Assembly (NCBI GenBank): GCA_964563595.1
Contig: CAZLWR010000002.1
Coordinates: 1 to 64,000, forward strand
Length of the DNA: 64,000 bases
Direction: 5' to 3'
Origin: CALMFT01 sp964563595
Lineage (GTDB): Bacteria; Patescibacteriota; Gracilibacteria; Absconditabacterales; Absconditicoccaceae
Shown here: one piece after another, positions 21,884-33,959 of the stretch
Numbering within the stretch: position 1 is the first letter of the stretch
How the letters are laid out: every line of letters begins with the position of its first letter
Notes under the pieces: model-generated
The model's database searches: none
The model's input: only the letters and a program-made list of their open reading frames with translations
What the model was told of the DNA's origin: nothing
Translations under genes and position numbers: made by a program

Positions 21884-24800
21884 TTATTTCTTCTTTCTAA
21901 TCCTATCAGTCACAGTTATTTTCATGCCCTTTCTATCATGATCAATCCACTGCACCGCCTGGGCAGCAATTTGTTCACGAGTAAGATAGTTTGGAACAGT
22001 AAAGCTTCAAGGAGTAGTATTTCGTGTTACCTGATCAGCGTATGCTTTGTTTGCACTAATAAGTTGTTGTTGGAGGTTATCATTTATTTGACCTCGAACT
22101 CACATGCCATTTTGTAACTCACTCAACGTATGAAACTCAGCAACTAGACCATATTGATCAGTCATATAATTAAAATTCCATTGAGGAACTCCATTATTGT
22201 CGTAACCAGTAAATTGTATTCCTAGCTTCATACCAGTATCAAGATCCACAACTATTCCATTGCCAGGAGCAAGTGGTACCGTAATTTCTTGACCATTTAC
22301 GATAAGATGCATCTCCGGAACTGTTGTAGGACTTTCAGGGACTTGGATATCGGTTGTCACATATTCAGGGGTATCTTGAGTATAAGTAGCTGCCGCTGTC
22401 ACTCATACATTTACTGCCGAGACAGCAGCTCTTTGCATAACAGAAGCATCATTTGTCCAAAAGCCTGTTGGACCGGCTAATTGTTTTTCGACTAAGCCCT
22501 GATATGGAGTTACTGTTTCTGTTGCTTCAGTCACAAGCATATCCATCAAAACACCTTCATTCGCACAATTCGGATAGAAAAAGAAGCTGAAGTTTAGATC
22601 AACTGTAGCATAGGTCCCCTTCCAAACCTCTCACTTTTCAAGAGCTGTTTGAATAGCAGCAAAGTTATTAGTTACTTCATCTTTGGCTTGCTGTGTTGCT
22701 AGTTTAGCCAAAATGCCATCTTTCATTCGATTTGGACCATTGATCACTTCCATTTTTCTAGCAAAGGCATTTATTAGCTCTTTGTTTTTTGCTGGTTCGG
22801 GAGTTACTATTTCCTCTACACTATCGTTAATCACTCTTGGATTATAGACGATTTTCTCTTCTAATTGATCTTTTACAGCGGCATTGACTGGATAACCGAA
22901 TACTAATGCTACTGAATTTGGTCTCGTAGAGTAATCAAGAGACTGGTTATTGTTTGCAGCTGTTGCTTTCAGTCTATTTGCAACATTTGTTCTGGTATTG
23001 ATGAGTATATCTTTGTTTTCCGGGAAACTACCTCAAACCCTATTAGCAAATCATGCCTCTCTGATAGCCATCAATCAATCAAATTTCGTATACCTTGGAT
23101 CACGCTTATAAACAAACTTATCAAACGATACAGTTCCACTGGGTGCATCCAAATCACATTCACAGGCGTTACTATAAATGCACAGACTTTCGAAGCGGAA
23201 TAATTGTTGTTTAGATTTGATAGGATCACTATCAAAAGTTATAGTCTCATTAATACGACCGTCTGCTTTTAATGCAGCAAGTAATTGCCCTGCCTTTGCT
23301 TGAGCACTGGCAAAGTCTCCGGTCACCATAGCTGCGTTGAAAGCATTGTAGATCGAACTATACTTTCTGCCTCGCAAAATGGATTGTAGTAACTTTGGAT
23401 CATGAAACTGCTTTTCAAAAGCAGGTAAGAATAATCATTCATAAGCTGGAGATGCAAAATTAAGGTCGACACTGGGACCAAAACTGCCTCATGTAAGAGC
23501 TCAATCGTTATATTCTATCTGTATTCCAGAGAAAGTAGGTGTTTTAGGGGCAGTAACATTCAATCTGAAAGTACCAGCAGCGTTTTTCGTAATTGTTACA
23601 GTGTTGTTTCCTGTTAATAAATCTGTTGCTGGAGCACTAGCTACCTCTGCACCAGATCCATTAAGAAGTTTCAAGGTGGCATTGTCATATTGGAATGTAT
23701 ATCAGGTCAAAAGCTGCTGACTAGATGTATTTTTGATAGCCTGAAGGGCCTGATTCATTCTGCTGATGCTTGTTCAAACTTCACCTCTAAACTGCTCGGG
23801 GCTACCAGTAAACTTAGTCGTGCCATCCCATACTGTCCCAGTAGAAATAGGAGCATCAGATGGTATACCGATACTCAAGGTCGTCTTTCTGGTGTTTTTA
23901 TCGACAAGCTCACTCATTCATCATACCATATCAGCAGGCACCAAAAGGTAGTCCCCTTCTGATAATAAATAATCAGACACTTTTTGTGACACTGTAGTTG
24001 TACCATCAGACATTTCAATGGCATTACCAGTTCTCACCTCTATGACTCCAGCGACATCTTTATGAATCTTCAGTGCATTTCTCGTTTGATCAAATTGAAT
24101 GAGTTCATTGATTCTGGGAGCCAATGCGGCATTTTTTGAAACTAAGGTACTTCTTATCAGTGCTTCGCTTTTTGGATTACCGATACCTAGATAATAAGAG
24201 CTTTGATCAAATTCAAGGTCCGTAGCGGAATAATTATTCTCAAAGTCTTCTTTTGCATTTGCCAAACTTTGTGTTTGGTTTTCTGCAACTGCTCTACCAT
24301 ACCTCGTAAACCCTACGGTTCCAGCAACTGCCGCAGCGATAGCTACTGGAGAAAGTCCAAATAAGGCCAAAGAAAAGATAGGTCACACATTCACGGAAGT
24401 TATTTTCCATCCTCTTAAGTCTTCGATATTCTCATTTCGCCATTGGTTGGCAAATACAGCTGCCAATTCTGGTGCAATGGTTCTGACATAGTCATCATAG
24501 GTATCTGTATTTTGGGTAATTTCTGATCCAGCATATACCGATAAAATTCAGGATAGTAATTTTGCTGCTTTGTTAAGATTTCTTGGTTTAGATCTACCAA
24601 GCTTTTCATCAATACCCATTATGACGTCAGCGTACATCTTCTCCATTTCCGCTTGCGTTGCTGGAGCACTGAGATCTTTCCCTTTTAATCACAATAATAT
24701 TGTCTCCAATATCGGTCATACTTTATTTTTCAGATTATCTTCAATAATAGTATATCATTCAATACGATCATTAGAAAGTCCAATGTTTGGAACAAACGAT

Positions 24801-27184
24801 AAGAGTCACTTGTTAGCAGAAGCACTCACTCATCATTTCAATCTAACCGCACCTCTCGCATCCAATGTATGGGTAAGCTTTCCAGCATTCAGTAATTGAT
24901 CTGCTCCAAGATAAGCATACGGACCTACAACTAGATCACCGTTTTGAGCAACACCAAGTCCGGCACCCAATCCAAAGTTTACATTTGTTTTGTAAATGTC
25001 TGTAGTACCTATGCTCCTACCAAGACCTACCGTTCCATTATATCAAAGAGATAATCAGAAACTCATGCCATCTTTTTGCCCGCTTGGGTCCTGTGCAGCA
25101 AAATCAGTGTATAAGGCTGAGATGCCATACGTAACACTTTGCTTATATCTGCCCGTATTATCAGCCAACAAAGTACCACCCGTAGCCAGACCATAGGTAA
25201 AATTGGTTCTCCTGATTTTGTCTTTTCGGGTATTCGCGTCTTCAAAGAAGTTAATTGGTGATGTTCCTTCTTTTGGGGTACCATCCGGGTTATAAGCCAA
25301 ATCTTGTGGCAACCAATTTCCGTTTGTATCTGCTCTTACGGGAGTTCTTTCTATATTACTATAAGTAGGAATAACCTGATGTCTTTCTCTGTACTGAGCA
25401 GCGACAATAGCCATCAAGCCACCAGAAGCGATTTGCCATCTCAACCTGTCTCTATTTTCTGGTTTATCCAGTGAGCTAATAAGTGCATCAAGTTTTTTCT
25501 TCTCTGTTTCGCTAGTAGTGGGATTATCTCTCAATTCAATGAGACCTTGTTTGGCCTTTTCTACGTCTTGATCCGTTACTTTAGCAAGCAATTCTTCTCT
25601 TACATCATTGTATTTAGGATCTTCCAACAAAATAGTTGCTTTATTTCTTGCTGCGGCCAAGTCTGCCGTACCAAGAGCATTTGCTCGTCTTCGTTGTTGA
25701 GCATTATACTTGGTTTCCAAAGCCTGCGGTCACTCCTCGAACAAACCAACCAAAATATCAGGCTCCATCACAAATATTCTTCTGAGGAAGATACTATATT
25801 CCATATTGGTTTTGAGCAACTCATAGAAAGGCTTGGATGCGTCGGCAGCAGGAATAGTAAAACCCTTTTCAAGTAAAGCTCTCAAATTCGTCTCTACAAC
25901 AGTCGCACCGACCCTTGCCTTTGCAACCTCTCGCGAAGTACTAATCTGAGTTTCTAGATTATTGTTGATAGGTTGGTTTTTGAATGACTTAGCATATTTT
26001 CTATAATTCTGGCCATCTCACTGTTTATCTACTGTTTGACCGACCGATCTCAATACGCCCTCTACGAAAAACTTTCCTAGTCGATTTCTGCGGAATTGTT
26101 CGTCAGTGAGATCGCTCGCTGGCACCATAGAACCGTCAAAGTTAATATCTGACAATAAAACAGCTGTTCTATACTCATTAGTTACGTCAAGCTCAGTACC
26201 ATCAATAGTTATTTTTTTGGAAGCATCCAAAAGCCCGGTATACTCTCCGAATGCTTTGCTTTTGTCTTGCTCAGCATTTTCAAGCTTTCTTTGAAACCTC
26301 TTTCATCTTCTATCGGCAGTCAATCATGCTTCAGTGTGATATTTAGTTTTATAGGTCTGTACTTCAGTGAATATTGATGCCATAGCAGCTTTAGCTACAC
26401 TAATAGTGACTGCATTTTTTCATGTGCTGGTAAACTGAAGAGAATCAGGCACTTGAGCGATATCACTATACGTGTATAATTTATCAAAAATAAGTCATGC
26501 AATTTCTTTTCTTTGTTTTTTGTTAAGCTCTTTATGATTACTTTTCAAGTACTCTTTAATAGTATCTTTTACGGCGTCCTCCTCTCTTTCAAGAAGACTT
26601 AATAGTCTATTTTGACGTTTTCCTTCATATTTATTTGCATCTTCTTCAGCGTCTTCCAAATCATCACCAATATCTGACTTCCTAAAGGCTTGTGTATTAT
26701 CCAAAGTTCGACTTTGATGTCTAGTTAGACCCAGTTCAACACCCTCAGCAATATCATCGCCTAATTTCGCAGTGGCATTTCTAGTGGCACGAGTGGTATT
26801 ATTATATTCATCAATATAAGGCTGTAGCTTATCTCTCACAAATGCATTATATTCTTGCTCTAAGGAAGTATATCATGCAGTAAAAGTAAGGGGTTGTTTG
26901 ACAATTTGACCAGCGACATGTTTATAAAAAGGAAATCTCGCTCGTCATCCCTCAGGATCAGATGATGCAGTAATACCATTTTCTTTCATAAAGCTATTAG
27001 CATCTCCATTGCTTCTTTGGAAGGAATCTTCAAAGAATTCACCGATTTCGTCATTAATTTCATTAACGAACTTGCGGCCTTTTTCCTTGCGCTCAAATCT
27101 CTCAAGCCTTTTCTGATCATTTTCAGAAAAAGTATTTTGTTCCAATAGTTCCCAAGAAAATATAGGATCTCATTTTGTAGTCAT
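21884..27184 (-). CDS. Giant protein of unknown function (1766 aa)
   Basis: One continuous frame after in-frame stop checking, starting MTTKGDPIFSWELLEQNTF and ending at TAA. There is no signal peptide. Residues about 1-650 are charged and helical, with coiled-coil-like runs (REEDAVKDTIKEYLKS). Residues about 660-800 are Gly-rich with alternating hydrophobic residues (MSFGLSLGYNGTVGLG, VNFGLGAGLGVAQNGDLVVG), resembling beta-barrel or beta-prism strands. One hydrophobic segment (FSLALFGLSPVAIAAAVAG) lies near residue 950. The last third is mixed. No family recognised. It precedes the giant surface gene by 117 bp on the same strand and diverges from the VirD4-like gene, so it may belong to the same surface or secretion machine. 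Confidence 0.82.
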
Positions 27185-27287
27185 ACTATAGATGTACGTA
27201 CATAAATATTCTCTGAGATTATATCGAGCACCGAGAGATTTGTCAAATCCAGGACAGCAAGCCAGCAGCTAGAACAAAAACGACGAC

Positions 27288-27318
27288 TTGACAAAAATAA
27301 AAGTAACTTCATAAAATT
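27288..27318 (+). promoter_or_regulatory. Possible promoter for the VirD4-like gene
   Basis: TTGACA at 27288-27293 and TAAAAT at 27313-27318, a long 19-bp spacer (CATAAA gives 17). About 180 bp of AT-rich leader without a credible frame separates it from the start at 27497. Confidence 0.35.
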
Positions 27319-27496
27319 AGCACTTGTAGTAGTAATACCGGTTTGTCAAACAAGTCTTACTGCTCCTACCTTTGTCAATTCTCAAAATTTGTATTTTTTG
27401 TCCCTTCTGATTATAAATAAAAGGAATATCACATATTGAACTCATCCTATTATTTGATCCAAAGTATATTAATCCAAAATATAGTAGCTGCACGCC

Positions 27497-30400
27497 ATGA
27501 TACGCAAAGCCATCACTCTCGCTCAAAGTCTAGGAGAACAACTTGCCAATACGTCACTGACCTGGCAGTTTTTACATACACCCAATCTTGATAGCTATAC
27601 AACTATACAACTCATCCCCTACAGACATCTCAAAGACAGTATTACAGGTTGGTATGGCGTACTCAGGTCATTTTTAGGTAGTAAATCCAAGGTCTATTGT
27701 GGCGTCATTGGAAACAAAAATCACATAGATATGTATATTACCGTTCCTAAATCTCTGTTGCAAACAGTTGAGTCTTCCTTGTACACGTCCATTGTAGAGC
27801 TAGATATTAAATATGTTGCTAATCCTTCTATCGATGGACTCAAATACTTAGTGCCCACGCAAGATCCCAAAGAAGCAATTTTATCCGACAGTGATTTCAA
27901 AAAAGATAGCTCCTATCAAGATCCGTTTATGGATATTATCAATGTATTTGAACAAGTAGATCAGAATATCTTGCATATTTCCTATTGTATTGATTTCGAT
28001 CCGGGCAAAGCATCGCTCTTCAAAAAAGTGCAATGAATGGTGGTCAAAAACATTGTCAATCCTCTTTTGGGTTCAGAAAGTAAAAGTCCCGAACAAGGTA
28101 AAAACTGAGACGAGAAGGACAGCAAATATCTCCAAGCAAAATTTACTGTTGGCTATCATCTTGAGTCTTACAATCCAGTCTTAGAAAAAGCAGTGCAATC
28201 CAAGTTTGAAAAGTATCTTAGACAAGGTTGACGAAAAGGATTTACTAATACCAAAAGTTTCCCACTTTCACTCAATCAGATTATTAATTTTTTCCATCTT
28301 CCAGGAGAAAAGATTGTCAACAATCTTACCTACTTACCTTATCGTAAGTTAGCATTCCCTAACAGTATACCGACTCTTGATAATACTCCTAATAAAAATG
28401 ATCTCACTATTATTGGTAAAACAGATTATAAATCTCAATCAGTTACATTTGGTATAACCAGAGAAGACAAACTGAGACACACCTATATTATTGGTAAAAC
28501 GGGCGTTGGTAAATCCAATCTTATTGCGAATCTTGCAAGATCAGATATGATAAGCAACAAAGGAATTTGCGTGATTGATCCGCATGGCGATCTGATAGAT
28601 GATATTATCGGACAAGTACCGAGCTATAGAATCAACGATGTAGTATTGTTTGATGTAGCAGATCGCGAATGGCCAGTAGGATTCAATGTATTAGAGCATG
28701 AAAAACCCGAAGAAAAACCATTGATTGCGTCGGGAATTGTTTCGATATTCAAAAAACTTTACGGAAATAGTCGATGACCTAGATTGGAATATATCCTGAG
28801 AAATGTGATACTTTCCATACTAGAATATCCCAATGCTACTTTGATGCACTTGATCAGGATGTTGACTGACTCGAACTTTCGTGAAGAAGTGTTGGAATAT
28901 GTGAAGGATCCAGTGATTATGAAGTTCCGAAGGGATGAATTTGATAAACGACCAGATAAACAAAGAGAAGAAGCCATTTCTCCTATTTCGAACAAAGTGG
29001 GACAATTTACCTCATCTCAGATTATTCGTAATATCTTCTCACAAACCAAATCCAAAATCAATTTCCGTAAACTGATGGACGAGGGGAAGATAGTGTTGAT
29101 CAATCTCAGTAAAGGTAAAATTGGAGAAGATAATACTAATTTGCTTTGATCTTTTGTGGTTTCCAAAATTCAGATTGATGCCATGTCTCGTGCCGACCTT
29201 GCCGAAGCAGATAGAAAAGATTTTTACCTTTATATTGATGAGTTTCAAAATTTCGCCACAGAAAGTTTCGCTACCATTTTGTCAGAAGCAAGAAAGTATA
29301 AATTGGGACTCATTGTAGCAAATCAATATTCCTCTCAGCTTGATGAAGTGACCAGAGGAGCGATTTTCGGAAACGTAGGGACTATCATCAGTATGACTTT
29401 GGGTTACGACGATGCAGTTATTATGGCAAATCAATTCAAATCCATGGTTTCCGCCAATGATTTCTTGGATATACCCAAGTTCAAAGCCTATATAAAATTG
29501 ATGATACACTGAGTTGTCAGCGATCCTTTCAGTATGCAAACTATTGCTCTGCCACCGGGTGATGACATCGACTGACTCAAAGAGAAAATCAGACAACAAT
29601 CCAGAAGTAGATACGCTATAGGCAGACTGGAATTAGAAGAACTGATCAAAGTGCGAGCCGAAAGGTCCTTTAGCAAAACCGAAAAAGCGGTACTGGCTGC
29701 CAAGGCAAAATGGAACAACGAAGTAAAAGAAGTGGACACGACTACCAAAAAAACAACCATCAATGAGCCAGTCAAACAAGTATCTGAAACTAAACCAGTG
29801 GCAAAAAGCGAGGTAAGCACACCAAAGACCGTTATTCCAGCGGACGAACAACGCCATGCATCTCAACCTCAAACAAAACCAACCCCAGAAACGAAAGTGG
29901 ACACGCCTGCTCAACAAAACATAGCACCCAAAACTCAATCACCTGCTGCTGGGCAAGCTCCCAGAAAAGAATCTACGGTAGAAACGAAGTCTCAAGCGAA
30001 CAATACTAAAATTCAAACTCCTATCGAAACAAAACCGATTAATCAAGCATTACCACCAAATTTTGATAATAAGGTATTTTCACACTATGCTATCAATGGA
30101 CATGAGCCAGATCAAATACTCCGAGACGCCGTCAAAAAAGACCACAAAGCTATATTTTTCAAAAAACCCGAATGATTGGATGTAGTAGCTAAGTTGGATA
30201 CAAATAAACTCAAAGGTCAATGGTACAAAAAGGGTAACTTCAAAGTTTACGAGGTATTTGTGGATATGTATGAACACCAAGAACTGCAATCACCCGACAA
30301 AGCAGGTTTAGACATATGGATAGGAAATATTGAACAAGTCATTAAACAAATCCAAGCATGATTTATGAATGCAGAAAAGCGATATCTAGTGAATAAGGAT

Positions 30401-30814
30401 ATGACCAACGATATAAAGAATACAAAGTCTGATGAAGATAAAAAGCCGATAAAACAAGAAGATAATCCGAAACAAGATACACACGTAGATCAAGCAGAAG
30501 ATAGCCCGGAAACTATCCAACAACCAGAAGTTGCTACAGTAGAAGAAGGTCAGACAGGAGACATTTCAGATATACAAGAACACCAAGGCATTAAAGTTGG
30601 TAAAACCTATGAGGGATATGTTAAACTCAAGTATAATTATGGATTGTTTGTAACTGTTGGAGAAGTCGATGGCTTATTACACAAAAAATTCATTGACTGT
30701 CCCGAATGAATAAGTTGGAAAAAATTATACGAGATCGGGGATCCCATTACTGTTAAAGCTGAAGAAATTAAAAGATTGGATGGCAGAATAACAGTGGTAT
30801 GGACCCAGTTATAG
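27497..30814 (+). CDS. VirD4/TraG-type ATPase with C-terminal S1 domain
   Basis: A 1105-aa protein in one frame; TGA codons are the only interruptions. The N-terminal 320 residues carry a conserved preamble. The ATPase follows: Walker A GKTGVGKSN (about 333), VIDPHGDLIDD, NSWGPRLEYILRN, SPISNKVGQF, Walker B FYLYIDEFQNF (about 577) and SEARKYKLGLIVANQY. Residues about 730-860 are a Pro/Thr/Lys linker. The end (about 1029-1105) is an S1-type OB fold: VGKTYEGYVKLKYNYGLFVT. It should be a hexameric coupling protein that moves DNA or protein through a secretion channel; the S1 part may bind RNA or DNA. Trp in SWGPRLE and FWRDEF is CGA. Confidence 0.85.
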
Positions 30815-30847
30815 TTTTAAAGTATCAAAACAGCGGTCCATGATTAC

Positions 30848-31432
30848 CTAAGCAAACAACAATGCATAATCATTTAAGTCCTTGGATTTAAGTTTTCCGA
30901 ATTTCTTTTCGATCTCTTTTTGATGGGTCAATATTGCCGCTCTTACAAAAAGATAAGCATTGTACACAGTTTGTTTTTTGTCATCAGTATCCAGATACTC
31001 AAAAATGTTATTTTTGAGTCATGCTGGCACAGGTTCGTCTGATAAGGCAGCCTTCATCCCTAAGTCAAAATGGTTTTCACTAAAATCTTTATTTCGTCAT
31101 GCTATTTGATCGTATTCTTTTTCTTTACCTTCAAGTTCATACACATATCTTGTTACCCCATATCTTAAAGGCAAAGGGTAAGGATTACCATGGTCAGAAC
31201 TCTGTAGTCAGAATTGAAATCTATTGCAAAAGTTCTTACCCAATACAAAAAAGTATTCAAATGGCACCGGAGCTTCCTCCAATCTTTGTGCGACATCTGG
31301 TCAGAAAAATGTTCTCCGGATTTCATCCTTAGTTTTTCATATATAATTTGCTACGTCACCTCCATCCAACTTATTTGGAGTATTTGAATTATTGAATCTT
31401 TCAAGTAAAGCTTTTTTCCATTTTCAGAGCAT
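30848..31432 (-). CDS. Hypothetical protein, 194 aa
   Basis: Not recognised. It starts MLGKWKKALLERFNNSNT and is continuous through six TGA codons to TAG. Landmarks are KTKDEIRRTFFGPDVAQRLE, LGKNFCNRFQFGLQSSDHG and the basic end KEIEKKFGKLKSKDLNDYAL. It is soluble and mixed alpha/beta. The gene is convergent with the VirD4-like gene, 33 bp apart, and divergent from the DEAD-box helicase. A standard-code scan shows only a false opposite-strand frame here. Confidence 0.7.
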
Positions 31433-31787
31433 CTTACTATATTAATAATACTAAATAGCATTAATATATTGACATTATATAAATATAACAATATTACAAG
31501 CTCAAATAAAAAGATCACTCTATAAAATTACCCTGGTAATCAAGAGTAAGATAATTATTATAATCTGAATTCTGTCAATATCACTTTGTTTCAGGTAATA
31601 AGTATCGTATTGATAGAATAGTAGGTGAGAGTATGCTTATCAACAGGAAAATGTTTCTGTCAAAAGGGAGACCTACCCTATCATAAAGCGAACTTAGAAA
31701 AGTATTTCTCAACTCAATCACGATTTAATGGACGATCATCCATTTTTCAGATTATTATTCTTTTTATTTTAATTCATCAATTTTTTC
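31433..31787 (+). promoter_or_regulatory. Long leader upstream of DEAD-box gene, possible structured RNA
   Basis: 355 bp without a gene. It contains GTAGGT...ACCTAC (about 31620-31677) enclosing an ACAG...CTGT hairpin, and two 9-mer TCAGATTAT copies (about 31560 inverted and 31747). Cold-shock DEAD-box genes often have long structured leaders, so an RNA regulatory element is possible, but no known riboswitch motif was recognised. Confidence 0.35.
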
Positions 31788-33368
31788 ATGCAATTTAAAG
31801 ACATGCAGCTTGATCCCAAGCTTATTTCGGCTATCGAAAAACAAGGATACACCGAAGCAACACCCATCCAAGAACAAGTCATCACGCACTTTGTCACTGG
31901 AGAACACATCGTTTGACAATCTCAAACAGGAACTGGTAAAACCGCAGCGTTTGTCATACCACTCTTGAATGCGATAGACCCAAATCTAAAAACATTACAA
32001 GTAATTGTACTGTGTCCAACCAGAGAGCTGGCAGTACAAACAGAAGAAGAATGTTACAAACTCTCACGAGGCATGAACGGTATCAAAACCTGTGCCGCAT
32101 ATGGTGGTTCAAACATTTTCAGACAGAAGGAAAGACTCATGCAAGGAGCACAAATCTTGATTGCTACTCCAGGTAGAGCCATTGATCTTATTCAAAGAAG
32201 ATTCGCTAAAACAAGTGAAGTGAAATACCTCGTACTCGATGAGGCGGATAGAATGCTAGATATGGGATTCGTTGATGATGTAGAGTTTATCTGGGATCAA
32301 TGCCCTCAGATCAAGCAGATTATGTCATTCTCGGCAACTATTACACATGAGCTAAGAGATATCTTGACTAAGCATATTGGAGGAGAATATCATCATATTC
32401 AAATTTCTCAAGAGGTGCTTGGAGACAAAATTGATCATATGTTTATTAAAATTCCTTGGGATCAAAAGTTGGATGTTCTAAAAGGATTTATAGAAGAACA
32501 TAAAGATCAAAAGATCTGTATTTTCAGACAAACGAAGATCGGCGTGATGGAGTTAGCGGACGAACTCAACGACGCAGGCTTACAAGCATTTGAATTACAT
32601 GGTGACGTGAAACAATCTACTAGAAACCAAACCATCAGAGCTTATAAAGAAAACAGAGCAAAAATACTTATAGCTACAGATGTAGCCAGTCGCGGATTGA
32701 ATCTTAATGATATTGATCTGGTTATCAATTATGATGTACCTCAGGATCCGGAAAGTTATATTCATAGAATCGGGCGTACTGCGCGTGCCGGTAAATCTGG
32801 TAAAGCAATCATGATTGTAACCAATAACGAAATGAAGTATATCTATGCCATCGAAAGAAGAAACAAAATCGTCATCAAAGAAGTAGATATTCACGGTAAT
32901 GAATTAGATAGACCAAAAAATAGCTCTATGAGCGGTAGAACATTTGGTAGAACTCAGTGAGCAGGGAGAGGAAGTTATGGTGCCGGTAAAACGAGCCAAA
33001 GGAGCTTTGGAGGAGGAAGATCATTTGAAAGATCGTGATCAAGAGGGTCATTTTGATCCAGTGATTATAACCCAAGAAGCAAAGACGCAGGAGCAGAACA
33101 AAAGTGGTATAAACCTGGTGGAAGTAGTAGTTTCGACAATAGAAAAAGTTTTGGAGGAGCAAGCGATAGACCAGCAGGTCCATTGGGAGATAGACCAGCG
33201 AGAACCGGAGATAGATCTACAGGTACCATGGGCAGACACAATGATAATGCAGGTTTTAAACCAAGAAGATCACCAGCTGGTGGCACTGAAAGAAAAAGTC
33301 ACGAATTTGCACCTAGAGAAAGAAGTTTCGGGGCAACAAGAAAACCAGGAGGTTTCAAAGGAAGATAG
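31788..33368 (+). CDS. DEAD-box RNA helicase with Gly/Arg-rich tail
   Basis: A 526-aa ATP-dependent RNA helicase. Q-motif TPIQEQ, Walker A SQTGTGKT preceded by a TGA-encoded Gly (about 43-51), PTRELAVQ, GGSN, TPGRAIDL, LDEADRM, SATI, then the second RecA domain with FRQTKIG, HGDVKQ, TDVASRGLN and HRIGRTARAG. About 140 residues of Gly/Arg/Ser-rich tail (RSFGGGRSF, RRSPAGG) follow, a low-complexity RNA-binding extension likely to promote condensate or ribosome-assembly functions as in CsdA/DeaD proteins. Several Gly in the tail are TGA. A strong terminator follows. Confidence 0.93.
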
Positions 33369-33408
33369 TTCTCATAAACAAACACAATAATCTGAAAAAC
33401 AAGCACCC

Positions 33409-33438
33409 ACTCTCGTAACTTAGGTGCGAGAGTTTTTT
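33409..33438 (+). terminator. Rho-independent terminator after DEAD-box gene
   Basis: ACTCTCG (33409-33415) pairs with CGAGAGT (33427-33433), then a run of T. Confidence 0.88.
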
Positions 33439-33480
33439 GTGTAAGCCGCAAGACAACTTATCAAAGCTCGTGAGTAATTA

Positions 33481-33510
33481 TTGACATTTACTACAAAATA
33501 TACATATAAT
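33481..33510 (+). promoter_or_regulatory. Consensus sigma70-type promoter
   Basis: TTGACA (33481-33486), 18-bp spacer and TATAAT (33505-33510). It drives the 131-aa membrane protein gene at 33564 with a leader of about 45 nt. Confidence 0.75.
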
Positions 33511-33563
33511 ATCGTGTCCACAAAAATCCTGTGTAAGGGCACAAGAGGGACTACGGCAACACT

Positions 33564-33959
33564 ATGAGATTTATGGCATACGTTTTCTGTACCTATATAT
33601 TCTACCGACTAGCATTTTACTGTGGTCATTTGGTAGAGTATGTAGGTTTCAGCTGGTGGAGTCGGATCCTCGATTATTATGTTTCCGATCTCCTACTGGT
33701 TCCAGCATTCGGTGCAGGGTTGTTTATTCTGCCTTATCTGTTCGCAGATGATGAAGACATTCTGAGAATCTGCTGGTATGTTTGTCACTCTCTGTCATTC
33801 GTGGTTGCTCTGGTTACCGAATACAGCACCGATCCATTTTGGTGCTATAATTCGATACCAGGTGATCCATATGATATAGCAATGTACGCTACAGGGTTAT
33901 ACCTGGCATTACGAGCCACTAGGATAATCAGCAAGATCTTTCGTTGGGATGATGCGTAA
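33564..33959 (+). CDS. Small polytopic membrane protein, no TGA codons
   Basis: A 131-aa protein starting MRFMAYVFCTYIFYRLAFYC, with three or four hydrophobic segments (VSDLLLVPAFGAGLFILPYL, VCHSLSFVVALVTEY, IAMYATGLYLALRAT). Not recognised. It has its own consensus promoter. Base composition is richer in G+C than the surroundings and none of its glycines is TGA, unlike most neighbours of similar size. This suggests recent acquisition or a different expression class. Its 3' end overlaps the convergent acetyltransferase by 51 bp when TGA is sense. Confidence 0.65.
   Translation: MRFMAYVFCTYIFYRLAFYCGHLVEYVGFSWWSRILDYYVSDLLLVPAFGAGLFILPYLFADDEDILRICWYVCHSLSFVVALVTEYSTDPFWCYNSIPGDPYDIAMYATGLYLALRATRIISKIFRWDDA

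Noticed and set aside
14651..27184. A series of short frames separated by stops, looking like decayed pseudogenes
   Set aside because: Every break is TGA at a plausible glycine; TAA/TAG scanning of the linking stretches found none in frame. They are two intact giant genes.
27317..27526. Minus-strand frame overlapping the VirD4-like start
   Set aside because: Short, overlaps the ATPase start and promoter region, no motif.
32926..33390. Several open frames in the helicase tail region
   Set aside because: Artefacts of the low-complexity Gly/Arg-rich 3' end of the DEAD-box gene; the helicase frame continues through TGA to TAG at 33368.
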